Part shown: positions 36,276-48,298 of the stretch, one piece after another
Numbering within the stretch: position 1 is the stretch's first letter
Layout of the letters: the number at the start of each line of letters is the position of its first letter
Assembly (NCBI GenBank): GCA_033002965.1
Contig: JAURVB010008711.1
Span: 62,001-126,000 of the forward strand
Source: Piper betle
Lineage: Eukaryota > Streptophyta > Magnoliopsida > Piperales > Piperaceae
Length of the DNA stretch: 64,000 bases
Direction of reading: 5' to 3'
Program-made: the position numbers and the translations under genes
The notes under the pieces: generated by a model
Told to the model about the DNA's origin: nothing
Seen by the model: only the letters and a program-made list of their open reading frames with translations
The model's database searches: none

Positions 36276-38138
36276 CTAAATGTGAAATCTGAAGTGAGAC
36301 GCTTGCGTACCTGTCACGTTTGTCGTATCCTCCAGTGCTTCAGCAATCGTGGCTGTGTCCATCCCAGCTGTCCATGGTGGTACCGAGACGGATAGTCCTG
36401 CTGGTGGCGTTGTTTGCATTCCTCTCTGATCCAAGGCCTGATGTTCTTGTCCTGTCATGATAGCTACAAGTCCTCTCTGCTGCTGCCTCGGTGGCTGTTG
36501 GTCTCTGCCTGTCTGCTGTGGTTGTTGCTGGGGACCTGGGAGCGCAAGTCTCTGTGGTGGTGCTGGGAGCGTCACCTGTTGGGTCTGGCCGGTTGGACAA
36601 GTTGCAGCTCTATGCCCTGGTTGACCGCAACTATAGCACACGTCTGTGCCTACACTACACTCTGCAGCTCTATGTCCTCGCTGACCGCATCTGTAGCATG
36701 TGTTTGTGCCTGCTCTGCACTCACCTCCATGACGACGTCGGTAATTCTGACAGAAGGGTGCTCTGTAGCCCTGAACTTGGGCATCCATAGCCCTCATGGC
36801 AACTGGTGCATCTGACTGATGCCTCTGCTGTTCTCCCTGCTCTGGCTGATATGGCCTCGAATGTTGCTGCCTCTGGTCAACATCCTGGTGAGGTCTAGCA
36901 GCTATAACTCGTTCTGCCTCGCCTGCAGCTCTCACTACATCACCAAAGGTAGCGAACTTCCTATCCAAATAGGCCATCCTGATCTCGTGATGGAGGCCTT
37001 CGTAAAAACGCTCTATCCTTCTTTCTTCGGTGGACACCAAGTCTGGTGCAAATCTCTCTAGAGTTCTAAACCTAGTCTCGTATTGTACCACCGTCATGGG
37101 TCCCTGCCTCAGCGTCTGGAATTCTCGTTCCTTTCTCTTCCTGATGTTTGGCGGGAAATACTTTCCATCGAATTCCGCCCTAAATTCCTCCCATGTGATG
37201 TCCTGGGGCTGACGATGGGCAAATATAGAATTCTGGACTGAACTCTACCATATCCTAGCTTCGTCCTGGAATGCTCCTGTGATGATGCGCACTCGGTGCT
37301 CCATCGGGCATGCCATAGTGTCAAACACACCTATGGCTGACGATATCCATAAGAATGCCTCTTCCGCGTCCAACTTTCCAAAGAACGGTCGTCCACCATT
37401 CTTCACGAACTTCTCGTACTGCCACAGTCCCAATTTCCTCGTATCCACTGATCTGTTTGATCCTTCTCCTTGCTCATACCGAGGAATTTGTGGTCCCGTA
37501 CCTGCTGGTATACCATCAAATCTTGCAGCTCCACTTCCACCTGCAATCTGCCCGCTACCTACTGCTGCGGTTCCACTGATGTCCGGTCTCATCCCCGCCT
37601 GAAGTGGGGCAAATAAGGGGGCTGTCGTTGGAGTAGCCCTCTGTTGCAGCGGTGGAGGAGGAGGCGGCATAGGGTCTGTGGAAACTACTGGCTCTCCCGG
37701 TGCCTCTTCACCCACTGCTGGTCTCTTCTCAGTTCTGGCCACAGAAAGGGCTATCTGTCTAAGTTCTCTCCTGAATTCCTGTTGGTCCTGCTGCATTTGT
37801 CTCCTAAATTCTTCCTGACTTTGCAGCATTTGTATCTGAGCTTCCGCCAGCCTGGTGATCGCTGCGTCTCTCTCCAGTCGACTACTTCTGGTGCAGTAAC
37901 TATCATGACCACTGTCTCGGTCCCGTCGACTATCCCGGTTGCGACGACTGTCTCGATGATGGCTCTGATGGCTCTCACCACGTCGGTGAGCTGAAACTGG
38001 CACACAGACCTCTACTGGTGGCATGGCAGCCTTAGGTTGACTGGAAGCGGCGTCACTGTGAACAGGGCTAGGACTGTCCTGTCTGGCTACTGGAGGCGAT
38101 GGGGTCCTGATCTGTGTCCGGCGGGTCTGTGTCACCAT
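36276..38138 (-). CDS. Gypsy gag polyprotein (capsid and zinc knuckles), one in-frame stop
   Basis: One reading frame of 621 codons from ATG 38138 to the stop at 36276, interrupted only by a TAG at 37245-37247 just after DEARIW. Upstream is an Arg/Ser- and Gln-rich leader, then the start of the retrotransposon gag domain (AEEAFLWISSAIGVF, EHRVRIITGAFQDEARIW). Downstream in the same frame it continues (ITWEEFRAEFDGKYFP, QYETRFRTLERFAPDL). Two CCHC knuckles follow (CYRCGQRGHRAAEC and CYSCGQPGHRAATC), with a degenerate third before them. The product ends without protease. The domain is the plant Gypsy/chromovirus-type gag that packages element RNA in cytoplasmic particles. The stop would truncate it before the knuckles unless read through or corrected. 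Confidence 0.88.
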
Positions 38139-38308
38139 CCTGCTACAAATTCCTGATCTCGTCTACTCGCCGGTCACATTACCGATTTGTAAAGGAAATC
38201 TACAATCAAAAACATTAAAACAGAAAAATACCTGTCGGAACAGCTCGGAGCAGCTTCGGCACACATGTAACCTGTAACGCATCTACCATCTTAATCAACC
38301 AAGGGTTA

Positions 38309-38320
38309 GCTCTGATACCA
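38309..38320 (-). promoter_or_regulatory. Primer binding site, initiator tRNA-Met type
   Basis: TGGTATCAGAGC on the minus strand, four bases inside the 5' LTR end. It is complementary to the 3' end of plant initiator methionine tRNA. Confidence 0.92.
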
Positions 38321-38324
38321 CTTC

Positions 38325-41167
38325 TGTAACACCCCGTTTCGGCTCACCCGTGAACCGACCCGAAAATGTCACCGGCGACCGAACCGTTCGCTAACCTACT
38401 GGGTTCGGTTAAGCCGACCCGGATCTGCCCTCGGTGTCTCAAGATGGAGATGCAACATGAAATGCATGGATGGGATGCGTGGGTTCTAACGTAGTCCTAC
38501 GTGCATGATATGATGTACAAGCAAAGACAAGATAAAATAATAAATGATAAACCAAAAGAAAATATATACTATTTTATGAAAATACGGTAACACATAATAA
38601 TCTACCCTGACATTCAACCATTATCTCATTCATTTTTACCTGAGCCGAGTCTGTACTCCAAGGCTCCCTACTCATTCATATTTATCAGTTCGTTTCATAA
38701 CAAGTAATTCACTCAAGCAAACACATCAAAATTATCGTTTGCATAACAATAACACATCATTATTATACATTACACGCGGCAGGTACATGTGTGCGCGGTT
38801 CTGTGCTGCTCCTCCGTAGTCCCGACAGCTTTCATCGCTCTATTCCTCACCTACATATATATAGAAAAACCGTCAGTAACGAGTGTTACCAGCCCGGAAA
38901 ATAACTAATATCAAACTGGCACAGGAGAGCAAACTCTCCTGTTGAATCAAAACCATATACTTCCTCAAGAACTCTCATCAGGGCACATACGGGAGCCGTC
39001 GCCATCGGGTCGACAGCGTCCCCCTATCTTTCACATTCTCATGCCTCGGCCATTTCTCTATTGCTTCTCGCGTCAAATCTCGTTCCTATCCGCCCTCTGC
39101 ACCTTCCATATTACTCCTGGCCTTGAGCACGAAGGCCGAGTACTCTCAGGCAGTCGCCTTCAGTACCCTTTGAAACCACAAGTCTAGACATGCGCTGCAA
39201 TGCAGTACCCGTGAACCTCCACACTTCTCCGGGTTTGAGGAACTCAAAGGTGGAGTTGTCAGGATCCCTCGGGAATGAAACGGCTTGTACACCATTCCAG
39301 AGCCCACTGTCGACACACACGTGCCCGCTCGCGTAGCACGGTAGTCGGATTTCCCTCATTCAGTCTCTCACCAAAACACGAAAACTATACATATATATAG
39401 GTCTGGGTTGGGATTTATACAATAGGCCCGAAGGCAACATGAGCTGGATCTGAAGTTCGAAAACAAACTCGAGGGATCTCATCCTCGAGGGTTATTAATC
39501 CGGAAAATCGTTGGCTAAATGGCCCGAGTTAAGTGGGATTCGATAAAACGCCACTTAACTCGTCCTGCACATAATAAGTCAAATACACAAGAGAGTAGCG
39601 TAAATCAGAGAACGAGTCCTAAACGGACCTGGTAGAAGCTCCAAACGGGTCCACGCGCCTAGGCGGCGAGCTCCTACACCGTACCTACACAATCAAGCTA
39701 AAAACTAACGCCCGCATGATGAATCACATATCCTATACCATGCACGCACAATCAACACAATCACACATCAACCGTCACACATCAACCTATATCAATTCTA
39801 ACAAGTCTACTTAGGTTAGTTTACATTAGATCATGATTATTACTTAATAACCCTAATTAGTTTCATAACTTCTATTTTTAACACCACACAATTCCACAAA
39901 TTTCATATTTTATTCTAAATTAAATCCACATTTATATAAGTAATTACAATGCACAATTCATCAATCATAACATGCAAATTCTAATAATCAATACTTTCAA
40001 ATAATTAAGTTAAAATAAATTATACCTCGCGTCGTCGAAAATCGGCGACGGCTAGGGTTTCCGTTTCGCGGCTCGAAACTCGAATTCGGCACCTAGCGGC
40101 GTCCGAAGTCCGATCAGATTGGACCGGGTGCGTTCGGCGGATGATCCGGCGGACTTCCCTCAAATCCAATTTTCCGGCAGTTCCGGCGGTTTCCGGCGAG
40201 TATCGGCGGTTTTCCGGCGGATTCCGACGGTTTTCCGGCGACGATTCGGGACGGGGCAATCAAGGGGTCTATCGGCACCAGCTCGACGAGCTTGGTCCGA
40301 TGGTGGTGTCAAACAAAGTAACCGAGGCGGCGATGGCCGTCGGCGGCGGCGTCGAAAGTGGGTGGCGGCGGCGGCGTTCTCCGATCGAGGCTCCGGCCGG
40401 CCTCGACGGTGGTCGGGACGATGGGGGAAACGTCGGCGACGTCGAGGGGGTGGTCGTCGGGGTCACAGCGGCGGCGGCGCGGCTCGGACGGCGGCGGAAT
40501 CAGTGGGCGGCGCGTCGCGGTTTGCGGGGCGATTCCGGCGTCGTGGCGGCGCGACGGTGGCCGGGGTTGGTCGGGGCGGCACGGCGACGGCAAGGCGGGG
40601 CAGGGCGGCGTCGATCGGCGGCAGCACGGCGTCGGCGGCGGCGGCGGCAGCACACCACAGTGGCGGCGGCGAGGGTTTGGGTGAGAATGGTCGGGGAAGA
40701 AGAAAAACATGACTAGTGGCAAACTCGTAATTTAGTATTGACTCGATTCCGACTCGAGTCAAAATAATAACTAGTTCGTAATAAATTCTAAAAAAATCTA
40801 GAAAAATATGGAAAAATCACATAAAATAAAACAAACACAACAACATCCAAATGACATGCTCTATAACTAATAACCCACCCGAATATAATCCAACGCGCCT
40901 AACGCGTTATTCGGTCTAAAACTATTTCTACGATCAAACATATAAAAGAAAAAAAATACTGCATACTTTCATATATTCTGATAACTCATCTCTCACCATC
41001 TCCTCGACGTTATCATCATATATTCCGGTACACCTGACTCTCATCGCTCATAACTCACGGCTGGTCTCGACTCAGCACGCGATTCATGAAACTGACTCGA
41101 CTCGAACCAACGATCGAACCGATTGGTTCGGTAACGTAAAACCCTGACTCGAATCACGGGTTTTACA
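38325..41167 (-). repeat. 5' LTR (element orientation) of the gag-only Gypsy element
   Basis: 2,843 bp, nearly identical to 33361-36204. A TATA-like CTATATATATGTATAG lies at about 39385-39400 on the minus strand and may be the promoter core (inference). Confidence 0.95.
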
Positions 41168-41172
41168 AATTT

Positions 41173-44100
41173 AGTTTCTTTACCAATATACACTTGGTGG
41201 ATAGATTCGGCTACTCACATAAGTGTGTCAATGCAGGGTTGCCTGCGTTGCCGAAAGTCAAATGATACTGAAAGATTCATCTATGTGGGTGATGGCAACT
41301 TAGTTATAGTTGAGGCAATAGGATTTTTAGATTATTGTTAAAGACATGATATTATTTGGATTTGAAAGAGACATATGTAATACCGTCTTTTAGAAGGAAT
41401 TTGGTTTCTAATTCTATATTAGACAAATTTGGTTACTTTTTTTCATTTAGAAATAATAAGTTTAGTCTTTTTCTAAATTCAAATATTGTGGGTACGGGTT
41501 CCTTATCTTTTTATGATAATCTATTGCATCGCTTAATGAAACTTTGCATGTGGGTTTAGGTGGTATGAAAAAGAAAATTAACAAATGAGAATTCTGCTTT
41601 ATCCTGGCACAAGCGTTTAGGACACATTTGTAAACAAAGAATTGAACGACTTATGTCAGATAGAATTCTTGATTCTCGTAATTTATCAGATTTCAAGTCT
41701 GTATTGAGTGCATTAAGGGAAAACAAATAAATAAAAGGAGACTAGGTGACAATATATCTTCAAGCGTCTTAGAACTAATATATACGGATATTTGTGGGCC
41801 ATTTTCTACGGCTTCTTGGAATGGTCAACAATATTTTATTACGTTCATAGATGATTATTCTCGTTATGGTTACCTTTACCTCATTCCTGAGAAGTCTCAA
41901 GCATTGGACATGTTTAAGGCATATAAGGCTGAAGTTGAGAACCAACTTGACAAAACTATTAAGGCTATCAGATCTAACCGTGGTGGTGAATACTATGGTA
42001 GATATGATGGATCAGGTGTACAACGTCTAGATCATTTGCCAAATTCCTAGAAGAGTGTGGAATCGTCCCACAATACACAATGTCAGGTATTCCTAGCATG
42101 AATGGTGTTGCTGAGAGACGAAACCGAACATTAAAGGACATAGTGAGAAGTATGATTGCTCATACTACTTTACTTGATTCACTCTGGGGTGAGGCACTAA
42201 AGACAACAGCATATCTTCTTAATAGAGTACCAACAAAGGTAACAATTAAGACCCCTTATGAATTATGGACGGGAAAAAAACCCAGTATTTAGCATTTACG
42301 CATTTGGGGTTGTCCAACTGAGGTAAGGCCTTATAGGCTAAATAAAAGGAAACTGGATTCAAGAACAGTTAGCAGTTATTTTGTTGGGTACTCTGAACAG
42401 TCTAGAGGGTATAAGTTTTATGATCCCACAATAAGGTCATTCTTTGATACGGGAAATGTCCGGTTCTTTGAGGATATTGAGTTTGGAAGGGAAATGAAGT
42501 TAGAGACTTTTTCTTTGAAGAAGAATCTGATTCTCTTCCCATGATTGTTCTTGACAATAACCAGGACCAGGATTATATTCCTAATGTTATTCAAGAAACA
42601 ATATCAGAATTACAAGACAATGTCGAGAATCTCCCTAATCAAGTGAAGAGCAAACTCAACAACTTCAAGATCAAATGTCATTGAGGAGATCCAGAAGAGA
42701 AAGGAAAATGCAATTTCAGATGATTATATCATCTTTCTCCAAGAACATGAGGATAACACTAGAATGGTGGAAGATGATCCAATCAACTTTCATCAAGCCA
42801 TGAAGAGTTCTAATTCTCAAAAGTGGATTGATGTCATGAATGAAGAGATGAAGTCCATGAAAGCTAATGGCATTTGGGATCTTGTTCCATTACCTGAAGG
42901 TGCAAAACCTATTGGTTGTAAATGGATATTTAAAACCAAGAGGGATTTGAAAGGTAATGTAGAAAGATATAAGGCTCGTATTGTTGCAAAGGGCTTTACT
43001 CAAAAGGAAGGAATCAATTATAATGAGACATTCTTTCCAGTTTCATCGAAAGACTCATTTAGAATAATTATGGCATTAGTGGCACACTTTGACCCTGAGT
43101 TACATCAAATGGATGTAAAGACTGCATTTTTAAATGGTGACATTGATGAAACAATTTATATGGTGCAACCAGAAACTTTGTATTGGGAGATTCAAAGAAT
43201 ATGGTTTGCAAATTAAAGAAATCCATCTATGGACTTAAGCAGGCTTCTCGTCAATGGTATCGCAAATTTCATCAAATGATTCTCTCATTTGGTTTTGAGA
43301 TGAATGTTATTGATAATTGTATATACCATAAGTTTTGTTGGAGTAAGTATATTTTTTGGTTTTATATGTTGATGATATATTGTTTGCCAGTAATAATATA
43401 AGTTTCTTGCACGAAACCAAGAGTTTTTATCAAAGAAATTTTAAATGAAAGATCTTGGAAATACGTCTTTTGTATTAGGAATTCAAATACATTGGGATCG
43501 TTCTCGATGTATACTTGGATTATCACAAAAGACCTATATAGAAAAAGTGTTTAAGAGATTTGGCATGCAAGGATGTAAACCAAGAGATACCCCTGTTTGT
43601 AAAGGAGACAAATTCAGTTTCAATCAGTACCTTAAAAATGACATAGAAGCATAGGGAATCTGCATTTCATTTACTTCAGTAGTAGGAAGTCTTATGTATG
43701 CTCAAGTATGTATGCGTCTAGATATTGCGTATATTGTTGAAATGTTGGGTAGATATTTAAGTAATCCGGGATTAGATCACTGGATAGCAGCCAAAAGAGT
43801 CATAAGGTATCTTCAGAGAACAAAACATGACATGCTTACCTATCGGAAGTCAGATCAACTTGAGATCATTGGGTATTCTGATTCTAATTTTGGTGGATGT
43901 CAAGCTATGTCTACCTACTTGTTGGAGGAGATATTTCTTGGAAGAGTGTTAAGCAGTCACTCATAGCTTCTTCCACCATGGCAGCTGAATTCATAGCTTA
44001 TTATGAGGCATCCAATCATAGAATATGGTTGCGGAATTTTATCACAGGGCTAGGCATTATTGATAATATTGAAAGACCACTTAAGTTATTTCGTAACAAT

Positions 44101-44340
44101 AAATTTGTAGTATCATATTCATATAACAACAGGAGCTCATCTAAATCAAAACATATAGAAATCAAGTTCATTGTTGTGAAAGAAAGAGTTTAGAGTGATA
44201 AAGTTTCGGTAAAGTCTCTATAGAGCATATTGGGACAAACTCTATAGTTGTAGATCCACTTACTAAAAGTTTACCGCTCAAGGTCTTTCATAAGCACGTT
44301 GCTCATCTGGGTGTTGTATCATTTGATGATATGTTATTTT
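41173..44340 (+). pseudogene. Copia pol: protease remnant, integrase, RT, RNase H
   Basis: After the Gypsy insertion the Copia frame resumes with WWIDSATHISVSMQG (protease entry). GAG-pre-integrase fragments follow (41356-41750), then integrase (FITFIDDYSRYGYLYL at 41833; SGIPSMNGVAERRNRTLKDI at 42083), RT (WIDVMNEEMKSMKANGIWDL; HQMDVKTAFLNGDIDETIYM; 42764-43216), the downstream RT and connection region (KSIYGLKQASRQWY), and RNase H ending LTKSLPLKVFHKHVAHLG (about 44300). Several frameshifts and stops separate the pieces, so it is inactive though still recognisable along its length. Confidence 0.85.
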
Positions 44341-44663
44341 AGTGGGAGTTTGTTTTTTTGAGGTATTTAGTTTATGTTTCACTCTATTTTGGTGATCTCA
44401 TAAGGTTGGACCAGTTGAAAATAGACATATTCAGATTAAATTACATGTAATTTTCATACTACACATTCATACTTGATCTATGTCATTTAATTATGTTAAT
44501 GTATGTGACCATGGATGGGTTTAGTTATGATAAATATAACGAAAATCGCCTTGATCTTATATTAACATTAATTAATGGACGAGATTGTTATTTTAAAAGA
44601 ATAACATATGTTATTTTGGAGCTCATATGGTAATATACAATTATCTTTATATATATATAGTCC

Positions 44664-44800
44664 AAGTGGGAGATTGTTAGATTTTGGACGTATATATACA
44701 AGTATATAATTGTATCATATGCTATTAATAAGGTTTGGGCCTAAATTAAATTGATCTATTAAAGTTAAGGTTAATGAACTATTAATATTTAAGATAAATA
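44664..44800 (+). repeat. Copia polypurine tract and 3' LTR start
   Basis: AAGTGGGAGAT followed at 44675 by TGTTAGATTTTGGACG. Similarity to the 5' LTR holds for about 120 bases. The 3' end of the LTR was not identified. Confidence 0.7.
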
Positions 44801-45720
44801 TATGGAGATACCATATATTGAAGATGAGTATGGATAAATATGTCTAGATACCATTTTTTGTAATCTCTAATTTATGATGGGTTAAATTGGAACTATGAAA
44901 AATAAGGATAAATACGGTTATGGTCCCAGAATCTGCACCGTAGGTTTTTTCTGGTATCCCATCATCCACGAACTTTGGCTTGGGAGAACCGATACAAAAT
45001 TTGGAAGATCAAAATCTAAAGAAGTGAATAATCGTTTTGCTATTATAGATTCATATACGCTTTTATAATTAAATTTTATTTTCTTAATGATTTAATCTAA
45101 AAAAGGTTTTATTAATGATGAATTTATTATCTGTATAATTTAGTTAAAATTAAATTTTTTATTCAACGAGGGTGGCAGAAAGGCAAGGCTTCGATGATAC
45201 TCCACAGCAGCAGCGGAAGGCAGGATGGTGGTTCCTAGGCTCCAAATGGCAAAGAGACGTGAAGAGGCTCTCCTAGTGGCACGAGCAAAGCAGCAACAAG
45301 GGAGCACGTTGGGCTCCAACTTCGTGACGAAGCAGCAACAATACTTCTCTACTCCGGGAAGCAGCGGCGACGAGCGGCAAGACTCCTTCCTTCCAATGAG
45401 TGCAATAGCAACCTGGGAAGCAGCATTCCTCTCCTCTGTCAAAAGAGCAACGAGGTTGGGCATTGGTGATGCGGGTCGTGAGCAGCAAATCTTGACGGCA
45501 GCACGGCAACGAGGCTCCACTTTACAGCTGCAGCACTTCATACAAGCAAGGCTTCATGGCGGTGGCCAAGGCAGTTCACTCCGGCAAGAAGGTGGCGGTC
45601 TCCGGCTCTCCAAAGCTCCAAGGGGGCTTCAATCCGGCGGCAAGACGGCAAGTCGGGTTGGCGGGGAGGGATCGTACCCTCAATATTTCATCCCATCGCA
45701 GTCTAGAATAGGAGCTCACT
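44801..45720. other. Probable LTR remainder and GC-rich flank
   Basis: 44801-45165 is AT-rich, possibly the rest of the Copia LTR. 45170-45700 is rich in GCAGCAACAAGG/CGGCAAGAC motifs like 31256-31749. A long open frame crosses it (45225-46229), but it overlaps the RCI2 gene in another frame and has no domain. Confidence 0.4.
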
Positions 45721-45838
45721 TACAGGGCCTGCTTAACGAGAATTATTATTATCAGTGGGGCCCAGTCAGGACCGATGTGGGGGACCCACACCAAGTAGCA
45801 ATAGTTGGCTTAGTGGGCTTGGGAGGTTCACGTCCACA

Positions 45839-45844
45839 ACCGAC
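45839..45844 (+). promoter_or_regulatory. CRT/DRE core (ACCGAC), distal
   Basis: ACCGAC 156 bases upstream of the RCI2/PMP3 start codon. CBF/DREB factors bind the (A/G)CCGAC core in cold- and drought-responsive genes. Confidence 0.5.
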
Positions 45845-45934
45845 CAACACCGGAGTTAGATCCAGCCTGTCAAATCTCGAACCACGAGACCCGAGCGTAC
45901 GAGTACGACCCTCCCCAGTAGATTTGATGCTCAC

Positions 45935-45940
45935 ACCGAC
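45935..45940 (+). promoter_or_regulatory. CRT/DRE core (ACCGAC), proximal
   Basis: Second ACCGAC, 60 bases upstream of the ATG and just before the TATA box. Confidence 0.5.
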
Positions 45941-45951
45941 GTCTCCTGTCC

Positions 45952-45958
45952 TATATAT
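45952..45958 (+). promoter_or_regulatory. TATA box of the RCI2/PMP3 gene
   Basis: CTATATATGC, 42-48 bases upstream of the start codon, the only good TATA box in this promoter. Confidence 0.6.
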
Positions 45959-45999
45959 GCACTTAAAAACAATCCCATACCCAACACAACAACTCAACA

Positions 46000-46327
46000 A
46001 TGGGTCCAGATCGGGCTTCCCTCTTCTTGGAGATCCTCCTTGCCATCATCATCCCCCCTCTCGGCGTCTTCTTCCGCCATGGCTGCTGCAGTGTACATTT
46101 CTATACGTATTTCTACCTTCTTGGCTTCTGCTATCAATGTTGATGAATCATGAATGTGTTGGTCTTCTAATCTTTTTTTTTATGGGGGTTTTAATTTTTA
46201 GGTGGAATTTTGCATCTGCTTGTTGCTGACTTTTCTGGGTTACATACCGGGTATCATCTACGCCGTCTATGCAATTCTTGTCATCGATCGCGAGGATCGC
46301 ACCGATTACTACTATGTTAATAATTAG
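46000..46327 (+). CDS. RCI2/LTI6 (PMP3, UPF0057) small hydrophobic membrane protein
   Basis: Two exons, 46000-46092 and 46202-46327, joined in phase 0 (donor AGT|GTACAT, acceptor TTTAG|GTGGAA), giving 72 residues. The sequence has the two membrane helices of the PMP3 family: FLEILLAIIIPPLGVFFRHG and FCICLLLTFLGYIPGIIYAV. The family pattern PPLGVFF...GYIPGIIYA is intact. The polar C-terminal extension DREDRTDYYYVNN makes this one of the longer plant isoforms. These plasma-membrane proteins help maintain membrane potential and ion balance under cold and salt stress. Two ACCGAC cores upstream fit cold or drought induction. The intron of 109 bp follows the first helix. No frame break. Confidence 0.93.
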
Positions 46328-48298
46328 GCTTTTAATGTTGCTTCGGTTTGTGTAAATCATATGTGAATGGCGTGGTTTTTGACTATTGAATTGATGAATT
46401 AATGTTTATGGTGCTATTGGTGTGAGTTATGAACATGTTAAATTTTATAGCCCAGTTTAATTTTTGCTTGTTTATTTGCGGTTATTGTGCATTGGAAGCC
46501 TATTTGTTATGCTTGCGGAATAACGTCTCCCTTGGAGTAGATTTTAATTTGTGTATGGTCTCTTGAGATACTATTGTGGGGATGATTGATGCTAGACGCT
46601 TACTTTCACTTCAATTGGGGTTGTATTGACTAAAGTTTGAGCATTATGATTGTCGGTTGCAATGAAGTTTCCTAATTGTATAAGATATGTCATGTAATAT
46701 TTATTCTCTGTTATGATAGAAAAGTACAGCGAACTTTCTGTTTTTTGTTTTTTTGAATTCTTTGATCTTTTCTCTTACAACTTTAGCTTGGTTAGATATA
46801 TAGTTAACAAGTTATTAGCTTGTTGTGGGTATTTACGTTCATATTTTCTTTCTTGCATTATATATATGGCTATGAAAGATTCTCTGCAGCATTTTATTAT
46901 TCAAATACTCATAATCACTGTTATGCTGGTAAGTCATCTCCTTCATGTTCCAGAATTGTTGAACTTGATATGTTGGGGGTTTTAGTTAATGGAATTTTGC
47001 TAATTGGGAAGAATGGTTTGACTGTATATTTGATGTTGAGTCTAAGCAGAAGTTATTGAAATCATTTCCATGCAGATCAATAGTGGCATCCTATACTAGA
47101 ATTGCGCCATTTGCTGTTTAGGATTGATTTAGCCGTTCTATTATCATACCTGGAGTGCACTATTTGCAATCTTATCGATTTGGTATTTTACAAATTTTCC
47201 AACAAATGGTTTTTATAAATTGCACCATGCTAACCAAATATACCAGCTTTGCAAATGTGGCAATTTTTAATGGCTAATTGTGTCAACATACTAACTATAA
47301 TACATATGCTTTGCATATGCCAACCAAATTTTATTGTAGCCTCTATATAGAAGAAGAAATTGTCTGCCTTTCACATGATTGTTGGCAACAATTGAGCATT
47401 GCCTTGTTTGCTTGATTAGTTTCTACCTGCTGTTGTTATTAGTATGGTTTAACTTCTTATTGCTGTCAAAAATTTTGGAGCCAACTGCAGTTTGTGATGG
47501 AATTCGCTATTTGGATGGACTGAAACAATGTAGAGTCTAAATTTCTTAAAGTTCACATCAAGTTGGTGTATTTTTTTATGTCATGTAACCCATGTTAATG
47601 CCATTTTTGTATACGTTAGGTAATGGTTTTTTGCCATTCTTTTTACATACTGTGGTGATCCATTGAGTTATTGATTTGTCCTCAATATTGATGAGCATCT
47701 TGAAGACAAATAGTCGTCTGATGATGGTAATTTTTACTTGGTTTTTTTTTTTACTTGAAAAGTGCACATCCAATCTTAAATTGTTGCTTTTGCAGAAAGT
47801 TTTGCTTGTGTTTAGGATTTTGAATTTGTGGTCTTGCAAATCACCATCAAGCAGGTGACTTAATACTGATAATTATTATCACTTGAAAGTGCCCTTGTCG
47901 CGTGAAAATACAGCTGAGTATGTGATTAATGCCTATAAGGATTTTATAGACAAAAACTTGTTTCATATTCAGAATCAGAATGTACCATTACAGAACTTAT
48001 AAAGACCAAAACAAAAATTGATAAAAACAAAGATAGCTGTAATACAAAACTCTGCTACCCATGTCTAGCACAAAATTTGATTCCTAATCCACTCAGATGA
48101 TCCAAACGCGACTCATACATATCCTGATACATAGAACCATCCAAACCAGAGATAGTCGACCCATCAAAATACTGTGCATTTTTTTATCAATCAACTAAAT
48201 GACCAATCTAAAACTAGTAATATAAATGGTCTGTTCTTCCAACATTTTGCTCTGATACATGCAAAATGTTCGCCAATGTAAAATTAACTACATGTTAC
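46328..48298. other. Intergenic, no further exon recognised
   Basis: This region holds the 3' flank of the RCI2/PMP3 gene and the 3' flank of the minus-strand QRT3-like gene. Open frames up to 90 codons have no domain. Close to 48298, on the minus strand, a weak possible extra exon is discussed under findings. Confidence 0.5.

Larger units (their letters stand above)
33361..41167 (-). mobile_element. Complete gag-only (TR-GAG type) Gypsy LTR retrotransposon, very young
   Basis: The LTRs at 33361-36204 and 38325-41167 both read TGTAACACCCCG to GGGTTTTACA. The 5-bp target duplication AATTT is perfect at 33356-33360 and 41168-41172. The coding strand is minus, so the element's 5' LTR is 38325-41167. 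The internal region is only 2,120 bp: primer binding site, one gag frame and a polypurine tract, with no protease, RT, RNase H or integrase. It must therefore rely on a partner for these. The LTRs differ at about eight substitutions and three 1-base indels that I could see by eye, under 0.5 percent. The insertion point is inside the older Copia element, between the gag zinc knuckle and the protease. Confidence 0.93.
31750..44800 (+). mobile_element. Ty1/Copia retrotransposon (plus strand), disrupted by a nested Gypsy element
   Basis: The 5' LTR start at 31750 (TGTTGGATTTTGGATGTATG) matches the 3' LTR start at 44675 (TGTTAGATTTTGGACGTATA) for roughly 120 bases, after which the two diverge or are rearranged. 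The polypurine tract AAGTGGGAGAT directly precedes 44675. Domains run in Copia order: gag with zinc knuckle (about 32580-33350), a protease remnant, then integrase, RT and RNase H (41173-44340). LTR ends, target duplication and primer binding site could not be fixed. Frameshifts and stops make it inactive. A 7.8-kb Gypsy element interrupts it at 33361-41167. Confidence 0.8.

Noticed and set aside
45225..46229. 334-codon plus-strand open frame
   Set aside because: Runs through the RCI2/PMP3 promoter and first exon in the wrong frame; its sequence has no domain, and the real RCI2 frame explains the 3' part.
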